64,000 bases of DNA from Streptococcus infantarius subsp. infantarius ATCC BAA-102 (GTDB lineage: Bacteria; Bacillota; Bacilli; Lactobacillales; Streptococcaceae). The notes below the pieces were generated by a model, which was given only the letters and a program-made list of their open reading frames with translations, ran no database searches and was not told where the DNA came from. The stretch spans positions 124,001 to 188,000 of the forward strand of contig NZ_DS572693.1 in the NCBI RefSeq assembly GCF_000154985.1, written 5' to 3'. Position numbers and translations under genes: made by a program. Every line of letters begins with the position of its first letter. Position 1 is the first letter of the stretch. Shown piece after piece: positions 1-7,153 of the stretch.

Positions 1-137
1 CGTTGATTGGCGACGGAGCTATCAAACTTAATCAAGCTATTCCTGGTTTCGTAGATGGCGAAACAATTCGAGATTTGACTGGTGTTAAAGGCTCTGGAAA
101 TGTTACTCCAGTAGTAGAGGACAATAACGATGAATGA
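1..137 (+). CDS. Phage portal protein, C-terminal end (partial)
   Basis: An open frame enters from the left edge (first whole codon at base 3) and stops with TGA at 135-137. It gives 44 residues ending in an acidic Asn/Asp-rich tail, which includes a GFVDGETIRDLTGVKG stretch. Portal subunits form the dodecameric ring through which DNA is packaged and leaves the head. The call rests on that C-terminal sequence style and on position, directly before and overlapping by 8 bases the MuF minor head gene, where SPP1-type phages carry the portal gene. Too little is present to assign a family with certainty. Confidence 0.6.
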   Translation, partial: LIGDGAIKLNQAIPGFVDGETIRDLTGVKGSGNVTPVVEDNNDE

Positions 138-1329
138 TGACGTATTACCAGAACTTTTAAAAGAGGTTCAAGATAAGTTCGAGCAGGAATTCGGTAAGAG
201 CGAAGTTATCAAAAACGCCTTCGAAACCTTGAAAGCTAAAAAAGCAACGTACGCAAATGCGAACAACTTTGCTATTGAAATTGGCGAGATACTCTCTAAA
301 GCTCTGACAACGTCTGTAACAGCTGGAAAACTACCAGACGGTAAATTGTATTACAATATCGCAAAACGTTTACTAGAACCAGTTTTACAGCGAAATCACG
401 AGCTTGTAGCGGATTATTCAACAGAAGTTCAAACGATTTTGAATGAAAAAGCAAAAATAAGCATTGCTACGCAACCTGTTGAATTAAATCAAGATAGGAT
501 TAATGGTTTTATCGAACGTTTTTCAAGAGAAGATAAATTTGATGATGTTAAATGGCTTTTAGGTGACCCGATTGTTAATTTTACGCAAAGTATTGTCGAT
601 GATAGCATTAAGAAAAATGCTGAATTTCACGCAAAAGCTGGGCTACAGCCTAAAATTGTTAGAAAAACGATTGGCCATAGCTGCAAATGGTGTCAAAGTT
701 TGGCAGGAACTTACAATTACCCAGAGGTTCCTAAAGATGTTTATCGAAGGCATCAAAATTGTCGGTGTACCGTTGACTACAAACCAGGTGACGGAAAGAA
801 GAAAAATATTTGGTCTAAAAAGGTAACTGCAGACAGTAAAAATAAGCGTGAGCAACGACGCCAAATGAATATTGATATTCGAGACAACAACAGAAAAAGC
901 GATAGGATTGAATATCTAGAATTTGTAAAAAAACTCGACTCTAAATTCGTGCCTATTTCGCTAGCTAAATTTCAGGAATTGAAGTATAATGACGTTGAAA
1001 GCTATAAGGAGTTAAAAGACCGTGTTGTTTGGAATGAGGCTAAGTTTCCAAGCGAAAAATCTTTCAATGGACACTTTAAATCTCACGGAGATGAATTCAC
1101 AAATATTTCTAAAGAACAATATCAGAAAGCGGCTGCCAGCCTCTTAGCCGAGCCAGTCTCTGAAGATGTTTTAGGATATGACACTGAATTCAGACGAGTT
1201 CGATATGATCATAAAAATAATATATATGCCTTAGGTAATCCTAAGACAAAGAGAATTACGACTATGTTTAGGCCTAAAGAAGGAAAGGAGTATTACGATG
1301 GTGAAGTCTCAAAAGACTTGGGAAATTGA
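130..1329 (+). CDS. MuF-type minor head protein with C-terminal nuclease-like toxin domain
   Basis: The 399-residue product has a minor head (MuF/SPP1 gp7-like) part to about residue 225, marked by GHSCKWCQ (Cys185, Cys188) and HQNCRC (His208, Cys211, Cys213), the usual end of this domain. A basic linker (about 222-260) follows, then an extra domain of about 130 residues with a GHFKSHGDEF motif (His315, His319), RRVRYDHKNN around 355-364 and a TTMFRP end. This extra domain resembles the BECR-fold RNase/EndoU-like toxins fused to MuF proteins in temperate phages, which are thought to be carried in the virion. The start overlaps the portal stop, and the next gene overlaps its 3' end by 32 bases and encodes a likely immunity protein. 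The MuF part is secure; toxin activity is inferred. Confidence 0.8.
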   Translation: MNDDVLPELLKEVQDKFEQEFGKSEVIKNAFETLKAKKATYANANNFAIEIGEILSKALTTSVTAGKLPDGKLYYNIAKRLLEPVLQRNHELVADYSTEVQTILNEKAKISIATQPVELNQDRINGFIERFSREDKFDDVKWLLGDPIVNFTQSIVDDSIKKNAEFHAKAGLQPKIVRKTIGHSCKWCQSLAGTYNYPEVPKDVYRRHQNCRCTVDYKPGDGKKKNIWSKKVTADSKNKREQRRQMNIDIRDNNRKSDRIEYLEFVKKLDSKFVPISLAKFQELKYNDVESYKELKDRVVWNEAKFPSEKSFNGHFKSHGDEFTNISKEQYQKAAASLLAEPVSEDVLGYDTEFRRVRYDHKNNIYALGNPKTKRITTMFRPKEGKEYYDGEVSKDLGN

Positions 1330-1501
1330 TGGCGAGCTATGGCTTAACTGCCCAGTTTGTGGAGCAGAAGTCAGAGACTACGATATTTGTGATAGATGTG
1401 GTTGGCAAAACACAGGCGAAACAAATATCGATGGCGGTCCTAATAAAATGACGCTAGCAGAAGCAAAAGAAGCTTATGCTAAAGGTTTAGAAATTTATTA
1501 A
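1298..1501 (+). CDS. CPCC-type cysteine-rich protein, probable immunity to the MuF toxin
   Basis: This 67-residue protein has two Cys pairs (CPVC at 18-21, CDRC at 31-34), then GW, a GGPN turn and an M-LAEAK helix. That layout matches the cysteine-rich CPCC family (CPCC, then YxICxxCxWE, then GGANxxSLxEA), known mainly as immunity proteins next to polymorphic toxins. The four Cys probably bind zinc. A good ribosome site (GGAAAGGAG) lies 7 bases before the ATG. The gene overlaps the toxin-domain codons by 32 bases, so the pair is translationally coupled, and a terminator follows at once. The immunity role is inferred from family and position. Confidence 0.7.
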   Translation: MVKSQKTWEIDGELWLNCPVCGAEVRDYDICDRCGWQNTGETNIDGGPNKMTLAEAKEAYAKGLEIY

Positions 1502-1503
1502 AG

Positions 1504-1536
1504 GCACACTAACAAATAGGTTAGAGTGCTTTTTTT
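1504..1536 (+). terminator. Rho-independent terminator after the MuF toxin/immunity pair
   Basis: The stem 1504-1513 pairs with 1520-1529 (nine pairs, one A/A mismatch) and is followed by seven T. It separates the first three genes from the terminase gene. Confidence 0.75.
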
Positions 1537-1624
1537 ATACCCAAAAATAGGAGTAAAAATGTTTAATGATAATACATCCCAGCGATAGGGTTATCATGCA
1601 ATTACATGATTGAAAGGAAAAGTT

Positions 1625-3037
1625 ATGGCTGAGATAAAGAAAAAACTTGGCAATCAAAATCCTACTCAATCGGTAATTCTTCCATTTGACAAATCTTTAT
1701 CTCATGAAGCTATCGAGATATACGAAAGAACGGGCTTAAAAAGTTACCCGTGGCAACAAAATCTTCTAAAAAGCGTAATGGGCATTGAAGAAGATGGGCT
1801 TTGGACACACCAAAAGTTTGGTTATTCGATACCTCGACGGAACGGTAAGACAGAGATTATCTACATGCTTGAATTGTGGGGGCTATACCATGGCCTAAAT
1901 ATCTTGCATACTGCACATCGAATAAGTACATCACATTCATCTTTTGAAAAAGTCAAACGATATCTGGAAAAAATGGGGCTTGAGGACGGAAAATCTTTTA
2001 ATTCTATTCGTGCCAAAGGTCAGGAACGTATCGAACTTTACGAAACGGGAGGTGTTGTTCAATATCGCACCAGAACATCTAATGGTGGTCTTGGTGAAGG
2101 TTTTGACTTGCTGGTAATTGATGAAGCGCAAGAATATACCACAGAGCAAGAATCTGCTTTGAAATACACCGTGACGGATAGTGATAATCCGATGACAATC
2201 ATGTGTGGAACACCACCAACACCAGTTTCAAGTGGTACGGTATTTACAAAATATCGTGAAACTTGCCTTTTCGGACGCGGGAAGTATTTGGGGTGGGCAG
2301 AATGGTCAGTATCAGAAGAAAAAGAAATTGATGATATTGACGCTTGGTACAATTCGAACCCGTCAATGGGATTCCATTTGAACGAGCGTAAAATAGAGGC
2401 TGAACTTGGTGAAGATAAGCTTGACCACAATGTTCAACGTCTTGGTTATTGGCCAACGTATAATCAAAAATCAGCTATTTCTGAAACTGAATGGAACGCT
2501 TTGAAAATCGATGATTTACCACAACTGCAAGGGCAATTATTTGTTGGTATTAAGTATGGTCAAGACGGTACGAACGTTGCTCTTAGCGTTGCAGTTCGCA
2601 CTAAAGATAAACATATCTTTGTTGAAACAGTAGACTGTCAATCTGTCAGAAATGGCAATCATTGGATTATCAATTTTTTAAAACAAGCAGATATTGCACA
2701 AATTGTAATAGATGGTGCTAGCGGTCAAAAGATTTTAAATGATGAATTAAAAGATTTTCACATTAAAAACACAATTTTACCAACGGTGAAAGAAATTATT
2801 GTTGCAAATTCGATGTGGGAACAAGCCATTTATCAACAAACACTTTGCCACGCTAGTCAACCGTCGCTTACTAAGGTTGCAACCAATTGCGACAAACGCA
2901 ATATTGGTTCAAATGGTGGCTTTGGTTACCGTTCACACTTCGATGATATGGATATTAGTCTTATGGACAGTGCTTTGCTGGCACATTGGGCTTGTGCAAC
3001 AACCAAACCCAAGAAAAAGCAAAAAGTTAGCTATTAA
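1625..3037 (+). CDS. terL: Phage terminase large subunit
   Basis: This is the ATPase and nuclease that drives DNA into the capsid and cuts it. The 470-residue product has a deviant Walker A (SIPRRNGKTE), a Walker B (DLLVIDEAQE), a coupling motif (MTIMCGTPP) and a C-terminal RNase H-like nuclease part with Asp in QIVIDGASG and in ISLMDSALL. I take ATG 1625, preceded by AAAGGAAA at good spacing, over an in-frame TTG at 1610. Its place is odd: it lies after portal and MuF genes, whereas most related phages put terminase first, and it is flanked by terminator-like hairpins at 1504 and 3041. No small terminase subunit is visible here. Confidence 0.92.
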   Translation: MAEIKKKLGNQNPTQSVILPFDKSLSHEAIEIYERTGLKSYPWQQNLLKSVMGIEEDGLWTHQKFGYSIPRRNGKTEIIYMLELWGLYHGLNILHTAHRISTSHSSFEKVKRYLEKMGLEDGKSFNSIRAKGQERIELYETGGVVQYRTRTSNGGLGEGFDLLVIDEAQEYTTEQESALKYTVTDSDNPMTIMCGTPPTPVSSGTVFTKYRETCLFGRGKYLGWAEWSVSEEKEIDDIDAWYNSNPSMGFHLNERKIEAELGEDKLDHNVQRLGYWPTYNQKSAISETEWNALKIDDLPQLQGQLFVGIKYGQDGTNVALSVAVRTKDKHIFVETVDCQSVRNGNHWIINFLKQADIAQIVIDGASGQKILNDELKDFHIKNTILPTVKEIIVANSMWEQAIYQQTLCHASQPSLTKVATNCDKRNIGSNGGFGYRSHFDDMDISLMDSALLAHWACATTKPKKKQKVSY

Positions 3038-3040
3038 ATT

Positions 3041-3061
3041 GCGCCGTAAGGTGCTTTTTTT
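3041..3061 (+). terminator. Short terminator-like hairpin after terminase
   Basis: GCGCC (3041-3045) pairs with GGTGC (3050-3054, one G/T pair) around a GTAA loop, followed by seven T. The stem is only 5 bp, so it may be a partial terminator. Confidence 0.5.
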
Positions 3062-3112
3062 ATGCTCAAAATTACCGAACGCACGGGAAATGCGGAGAAA
3101 GGAGACATTGAT

Positions 3113-3568
3113 ATGTCTGAATTTACAACAATTGAAACACAAGAAGAACTTGATCGTATTGTTAAAGAACGTTTAGCGCGCCAAAAAGAAAAGTATTCTG
3201 ATTACGACGAGTTGAAAGAACGTGTTCAAAAATTGGAAAAAGAAAACGTTGATTTACAAGCAACTATTGAAGAATCTGGTCAAAGCAAAACGGAGCAAGA
3301 ACAGCATATTGCGGAGCTGGAAGCAAAAATTTCTGGTTATGAGACAGAAAAAATGCGAACTCGAGTAGCTCTAGAATATGGCTTGCCGATTGATATGGCT
3401 GGACGTCTACAAGGTAATGATGAGAATGCTCTTAAAACCGATGCTGAGCTTTTAGCAGGTTTTATGAAAGCCAAAGAACCAAAATCACCGCTTAAATCAA
3501 CAGAACCGCCTATTGGCGATAAAAATGGTTGGGCTGAATTGGCTCGCAATCTAACTGAAGGAGAATAA
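3113..3568 (+). CDS. Phage scaffold protein (DUF4355-like)
   Basis: The product has 151 residues. The first two thirds are charged and helical, with heptad-like Leu/Lys/Glu spacing (coiled coil about residues 30-85), followed by a Pro-rich region and a short C-terminal helix. This is the build of the capsid scaffold encoded directly before the major capsid gene in these phages; it directs shell assembly and leaves the prohead. ATG 3113 is chosen because GAAAGGAG lies 8 bases upstream. A frame open from 3062 has no ribosome site and begins inside the upstream hairpin's T-tract. Confidence 0.8.
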   Translation: MSEFTTIETQEELDRIVKERLARQKEKYSDYDELKERVQKLEKENVDLQATIEESGQSKTEQEQHIAELEAKISGYETEKMRTRVALEYGLPIDMAGRLQGNDENALKTDAELLAGFMKAKEPKSPLKSTEPPIGDKNGWAELARNLTEGE

Positions 3569-3573
3569 AAATC

Positions 3574-4473
3574 ATGGCAGATAATTCATTAAAAAATAAT
3601 TCACTATTTAACCCAGAACTTGTAACAGAACTCATGTCTAAAGTGCAAGGATATTCTGTTTTAGCTAAACTTGCATCACAAACACCTATTCCATTCAACG
3701 GCTCTGAACAATTTATCTTCAATCTTGAAGGTAATGCGCAAATCGTTGGTGAAGGTGAACAAAAAGGTGCAGGGAAAGCTACGCTTTCATCTAAAATTAT
3801 TCGTCCGCTTAAATTTGTTTATCAAGCGCGTATTACAGATGAATTTAAATATGCAACTGAAGAAAAACAAATCAATTATCTTCAAGCGTTTTCAGATGGT
3901 TTCGCTAAAAAAATCGCTGTTGCGTTTGACTTGGCAGCGTTGCACGGTCTAGAACCTAAATCGTTGACAGATGCTTCATTCCGTGATACTAACTCGTTTG
4001 ATGGGCTTGTTAAAAACAATGTCGTTACATTTGACGCAGGAACAATTGATGATAATATTGATACAGCGGTTCAAACCGTGGTAGCAAATAACTATGATGT
4101 TACTGGTCTTGCATTGTCACCTCTTGCAGGTCAATCACTTGCTAAAATCAAAGTAAACGGTGTAGTTCAATACCCGGAATTCCGCTTTGGTCAAAACCCA
4201 GATTCATTCTATGGAATGGCTTCAGATGTCAATAAAAACTTGGTTGCAACAGGCGGAACAGCTGAAAAAGATCATGTTATTGCTGGAGATTTTCAAAACA
4301 TGTTCAAATGGGGTTACGCTGAAAACATTCCTTTGGAAATCATCGAATATGGTGACCCAGACGGTGCAGGTCGTGACCTTAAAGCGCACAATGAAATCTT
4401 GCTTCGTGCCGAAGCGTTTATCGGTTGGGGTATTCTTGACGCCGATGCGTTCGCTCGTGTCAAAGAAGCTTAA
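3574..4473 (+). CDS. Phage major capsid protein
   Basis: The 299-residue product directly follows the scaffold gene (5 bases after its stop) behind GGAG. It has features of the HK97-fold capsid protein of small siphoviruses: an N-terminal helix region, a central FIFNLEGNAQIVGEGEQK-like strand region that would form the E-loop, and a long A-domain-like C-terminal half ending in LRAEAFIGWGILDADAFARV. It forms the icosahedral shell. I see no maturation protease gene, which suits systems whose scaffold is removed without a dedicated protease. Codon use is host-like and biased, as expected for the most abundant virion protein. Confidence 0.9.
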   Translation: MADNSLKNNSLFNPELVTELMSKVQGYSVLAKLASQTPIPFNGSEQFIFNLEGNAQIVGEGEQKGAGKATLSSKIIRPLKFVYQARITDEFKYATEEKQINYLQAFSDGFAKKIAVAFDLAALHGLEPKSLTDASFRDTNSFDGLVKNNVVTFDAGTIDDNIDTAVQTVVANNYDVTGLALSPLAGQSLAKIKVNGVVQYPEFRFGQNPDSFYGMASDVNKNLVATGGTAEKDHVIAGDFQNMFKWGYAENIPLEIIEYGDPDGAGRDLKAHNEILLRAEAFIGWGILDADAFARVKEA

Positions 4474-4484
4474 TGAGGTGTTGT

Positions 4485-4608
4485 ATGGATTATAAACACA
4501 ATGAGACTGGTGTTGTCGTCACAACAGATAGTGTCTTGTCTGGAGCATGGAAACCAGTCAAAAAAGGCGGTAAGCCTAAAAAAGAAGAAAAAGAAGCTAC
4601 TGAGTAGT
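4485..4608 (+). CDS. Small head-region protein with an A7 run that splits its frame
   Basis: ATG 4485 has GAGG 7 bases upstream. As written, the frame gives 29 residues (MDYKHNETGVVVTTDSVLSG and on) and ends at TAA 4572-4574, just after seven A at 4560-4566. With six A it would run to TAG 4606-4608 and give 40 residues with a Lys/Glu-rich tail (KKGGKPKKEEKEATE). Small proteins with this start and a charged tail are common between the capsid and connector genes of streptococcal phages. The longer form is therefore probably the real product, made by polymerase or ribosome slippage, or the run was miscalled. Its function is unknown. Confidence 0.5.
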
Positions 4609-4628
4609 CGCTTCTTAGGAGGTGGCTT

Positions 4629-5018
4629 ATGAGTAATTTCGCGTCAAAAGATGATCTAGAAAGGTTATGGCGCAGTTTGAAACCTGCAGAAGCAGAGAGA
4701 GCAGAAGCACTATTAGAAATTGTTTCTGATTCTCTTCGTTTTGAAGGTGAGAAAGTCGGCAAGGATTTAGACCAGCAGGCAGCGGATAGCGTTGCTTTTG
4801 CTAGTGTTTTGAAATCTGTAACTGTCGATGTAGTAGCACGGACTTTGATGACTTCTACCAACCAAGAACCAATGACACAAATGACAGAGAGCGCTCTAGG
4901 TTATTCCTATAGTGGCTCTTTTTTGGTTCCTGGAGGCGGATTGTTTATCAAGGAAAGTGAATTAAAACGTTTAGGTCTTAAACGTCAACGATATGGGGTG
5001 ATTGACTTTTATGAGTAA
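4629..5018 (+). CDS. Phage head-tail connector protein (Gp15/Gp19/Gp42-like)
   Basis: The product has 129 residues. An acidic helical N-terminal half (LERLWRSLKPAEAERAEALLE) is followed by a Gly-rich turn (LVPGGGLFIKESELKRLGL) and a short basic C-terminus, the pattern of the Gp19/Gp15/Gp42 family that docks under the portal. TTAGGAGG lies just before the start. The stop overlaps the next start, which fits a coupled connector operon. Confidence 0.8.
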   Translation: MSNFASKDDLERLWRSLKPAEAERAEALLEIVSDSLRFEGEKVGKDLDQQAADSVAFASVLKSVTVDVVARTLMTSTNQEPMTQMTESALGYSYSGSFLVPGGGLFIKESELKRLGLKRQRYGVIDFYE

Positions 5019-5349
5019 ATTAAAAGGCATTACAGTCACGCTATTAGGTGAAACAGTTAAAGGTAAAGACCCATTTGGGAAAGAGATAATCGAAGAAAGT
5101 GAAATCAATATTGAAAACGTGTTGGTGGCACCTGCAACGACAGATGACATCAAAAATCAGTTGAATATTGATGGCAAAAAAATTGAATATACTCTTGCTA
5201 TTCCAAAAAATGATACTAATGACTGGACAGATAAGAAAGTTATATTCTTTGGGCAAACTTGGCATACTGTCGGTATTCCGTTAGAAGGAATTTCTGATTT
5301 AATACCGCTTGAATGGAATAGAAAGGTAACGGTGGAACGATATGAGTAA
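5011..5349 (+). CDS. Putative head-closure (head-tail adaptor) protein
   Basis: The product has 112 residues, mostly beta, with a conserved-looking KKVIFFGQTWHTVGIPLEGI core and an acidic middle. This size, fold and position (second of four connector genes) are typical of the SPP1 gp16-like stopper that seals the connector. The start at ATG 5011 lies inside the previous stop (ATGAGTAA overlap); a TTG nine bases upstream is less likely. The family call is by position and build. Confidence 0.65.
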   Translation: MSKLKGITVTLLGETVKGKDPFGKEIIEESEINIENVLVAPATTDDIKNQLNIDGKKIEYTLAIPKNDTNDWTDKKVIFFGQTWHTVGIPLEGISDLIPLEWNRKVTVERYE

Positions 5350-5581
5350 TTTTAAATTTCAACTGAATCGTGCGGGTGTTGCTGAGCTTATGAAATCAAG
5401 TGCTATGCAGGAAGTTTTAAATGAAAAAGCTAGTGCTATAAGAAGTCGTTGCGGTGATGGTTATGAACAAGATAGTTATGTTGGTCAAAATCGTGCTAAT
5501 GCAATGGTAACAGCAAGTAGTTTTAAGGCTAAAAGAGATAACTTAAAAAACAACACACTCTTGAAAGCGGTGAGCAAATGA
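5342..5581 (+). CDS. Small head-tail joining protein (HK97 gp10-like position)
   Basis: The 79-residue basic protein (MSNFKFQLNRAGVAELMKSS at the start) overlaps both neighbours by a few bases. Its N-terminal QLNRAGVAELMKS helix and RSRCGDGYEQDSYVGQNRANAMV region are usual for the third connector gene, often annotated as minor capsid or HK97 gp10 family protein. It probably helps dock the tail to the head. It is short for that family, which often has over 100 residues. Confidence 0.6.
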   Translation: MSNFKFQLNRAGVAELMKSSAMQEVLNEKASAIRSRCGDGYEQDSYVGQNRANAMVTASSFKAKRDNLKNNTLLKAVSK

Positions 5582-5913
5582 TTGAATTAGTTGTAAAAGA
5601 ATTTCTGGATAATAATTTAAATATACCAGTACTTTTAGAGAAAGAACGAAAACTAACAGGAAAATTCGTACTTTTAGAAAAAACTGGTGGAACTAGCAGG
5701 AATCAATTGCATTCCGCAACGGTTGCTGTCCAAAGCTACGCTGATTCATTGTATGAAGCAGCATTGCTAAATCAAGAGATTAAAGATGTGATGAGTAATC
5801 TTGTCAAAATTGAAAATGTATCTGGTGTTCATCTTAATAGTGATTATAATTTTACAGATACAGAAACTAAACAATATCGCTATCAAGCGGTATTTGATAT
5901 TAATTATTGTTAA
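5578..5913 (+). CDS. Putative tail terminator protein
   Basis: The 111-residue protein begins four bases before the previous stop and precedes the major tail gene, the standard slot for the tail terminator (gpU/gp17-like) that caps the tail tube and fixes its length. Visible features are an N-terminal helix with a LVVKEFLDNNLNIPV start, a KFVLLEKTGG strand and a C-terminal TKQYRYQAVFDINY strand seen in this family. No catalytic motif is expected. Confidence 0.7.
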   Translation: MIELVVKEFLDNNLNIPVLLEKERKLTGKFVLLEKTGGTSRNQLHSATVAVQSYADSLYEAALLNQEIKDVMSNLVKIENVSGVHLNSDYNFTDTETKQYRYQAVFDINYC

Positions 5914-5927
5914 AGGAGATAATATAC

Positions 5928-6500
5928 ATGAGTGAAACAAGTAATGTAACAGCCGCTAAACCCAAAGTTGGCGGTGGTATCTATAGTGCTCCACTAGGAA
6001 CAGCGTTGCCGACTGATGCAACTACTGCTTTGAATTCAGCTTTTAAAAATCTTGGATATGTTTCGGAAGATGGTGTTACAAATTCGGATGAACGTTCTAC
6101 GGACGATATTAAGGCTTGGGGTGGAGATACTGTCAATACGGTTCAAACTGAAAAGAAAGATACGTTTAAGTACACACTTATTGAGGCTTTGAATGTTGAA
6201 GTCTTAAAAGAGGTTTATGGTGATAGCAACGTTTCTGGAACGCTTGAAACTGGTATTACAATTAAATCTAATTCAAAAGAATTAGATCCACACTCGATTG
6301 TTATTGAAACAGTATTGACAGACAACGCATTAAAACGTATTGTTTTGCCAAATGCTAAAGTTACTGAAGTTGGTGAAATCACTTACGGTGATAGTGATAA
6401 TGTTGGCTACGAAACCACAGTGACATGTTATCCAGACAGCGACGGTAATACTCACTACGAATATATCATTCGAAAATCTACAACAGGAAGCGCAGGTTAA
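5928..6500 (+). CDS. Phage major tail protein
   Basis: The 190-residue tail-tube subunit stacks as hexamers. It shows a GGGIYSAPLGTALPTDATTAL opening, an EDGVTNSDERSTDDIKAWGGDTV segment and a beta-rich remainder, all typical of the streptococcal and lactococcal tail-tube family. ATG 5928 has AAGGAG 8 bases upstream; an upstream in-frame TTG (5907) lacks one. It lies between the tail terminator and the chaperone frames, as expected. Confidence 0.88.
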   Translation: MSETSNVTAAKPKVGGGIYSAPLGTALPTDATTALNSAFKNLGYVSEDGVTNSDERSTDDIKAWGGDTVNTVQTEKKDTFKYTLIEALNVEVLKEVYGDSNVSGTLETGITIKSNSKELDPHSIVIETVLTDNALKRIVLPNAKVTEVGEITYGDSDNVGYETTVTCYPDSDGNTHYEYIIRKSTTGSAG

Positions 6501-6503
6501 TAT

Positions 6504-6761
6504 ATGATTCAAGGGAAAACAAATTCTGGTTTTAAGTTTGAAATTGACGAAAATCAGTTAAAAAATTATGAGTTTGTCGAATTGGTTGCTGAAGTCGACG
6601 AAAATGAATTATTAATGCCTAAGCTTTTGAAACTATTACTTGGTGATCAAGTAGAAGCTTTGAAAGACCATATTCGAGATGAAAGCGGAATTGTTCCGAT
6701 TGAAAAAATGGTTACTGAAATCAAAGATATTTTTGAAAATGCTCAAGTAAAAAACTCGTAA
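6504..6761 (+). CDS. Tail assembly chaperone, short form (gpG-like)
   Basis: This acidic helical protein of 85 residues begins three bases after the major tail gene. It is the equivalent of lambda gpG, which binds the tape measure protein during tail assembly but is absent from the virion. Three codons before the stop lies the slippery sequence A AAA AAC (6749-6755), in the correct phase for a -1 shift into the next frame. Most ribosomes should finish at TAA 6759-6761 to give this short form. Confidence 0.8.
   Translation: MIQGKTNSGFKFEIDENQLKNYEFVELVAEVDENELLMPKLLKLLLGDQVEALKDHIRDESGIVPIEKMVTEIKDIFENAQVKNS
6749..6755 (+). promoter_or_regulatory. Programmed -1 ribosomal frameshift site (A AAA AAC)
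   Basis: In the gpG frame the codons are GTA AAA AAC TCG TAA. The last A of GTA plus AAA AAC make the canonical X XXY YYZ heptamer. A -1 slip continues as Leu-Val-Ile-Leu-Ala-Ser and then into the frame that contains ATG 6773, giving a fusion of 216 residues (6504-7153). This matches the conserved G/GT frameshift of long-tailed phages. Confidence 0.82.
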
Positions 6762-6772
6762 TCCTCGCTAGT

Positions 6773-7153
6773 ATGATAAAGATAGACGAAAACGCTCTGA
6801 TTTGCGACTTGGCGGAAACTTACCATATATATAACTACAGACAGCTACCAGCAGATTTGGTGGCTGTTTTTTCTGTAGGTTTACGTGAAAATGCACGAAT
6901 CAAAATGGCGATGTCTGATCAAAGGGTTTCGTTAGAAACATTGTTACTTGCAAGTATTGCAGATAGGGTAGGTATTTTGGCTTGGCAAAATACTGAGGAC
7001 GGTCATAAAGGCCGTAATGCTCCAAAAGAATTTGTAAGTATTTTGACTGAAGAACCAAAAGAACGTGAAGAATCTGTCTTTAAGTCTGGTGAGGATTTTG
7101 AAAATGCTAGAGCACGAATTTTGAAAGATTTGGAGGTGAACAATGGCAACTGA
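6773..7153 (+). CDS. Tail assembly chaperone, T part of the frameshift product
   Basis: The 126-residue frame from ATG 6773 is probably not translated alone: no ribosome site is seen at this ATG, and the frame is open upstream to the slippery site at 6749-6755. The likely product is the 216-residue gpGT-like fusion. The T part recruits major tail protein to the growing tail. It shows a conserved-looking YNYRQLPADLVAVFSVGL segment and a charged C-terminus, and it overlaps the tape measure start by 11 bases. Confidence 0.75.
   Translation: MIKIDENALICDLAETYHIYNYRQLPADLVAVFSVGLRENARIKMAMSDQRVSLETLLLASIADRVGILAWQNTEDGHKGRNAPKEFVSILTEEPKEREESVFKSGEDFENARARILKDLEVNNGN

Noticed and set aside
1559-1588. 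Nine-codon frame with AGGAG upstream between the immunity and terminase genes
   Set aside because: Too short to support as a gene; no known leader-peptide role and no matching attenuator after it.
6773-7153. Reading the second chaperone frame as an independent gene
   Set aside because: No ribosome site at ATG 6773, and the upstream frame is open back to a canonical slippery site; kept only as part of the frameshift product.
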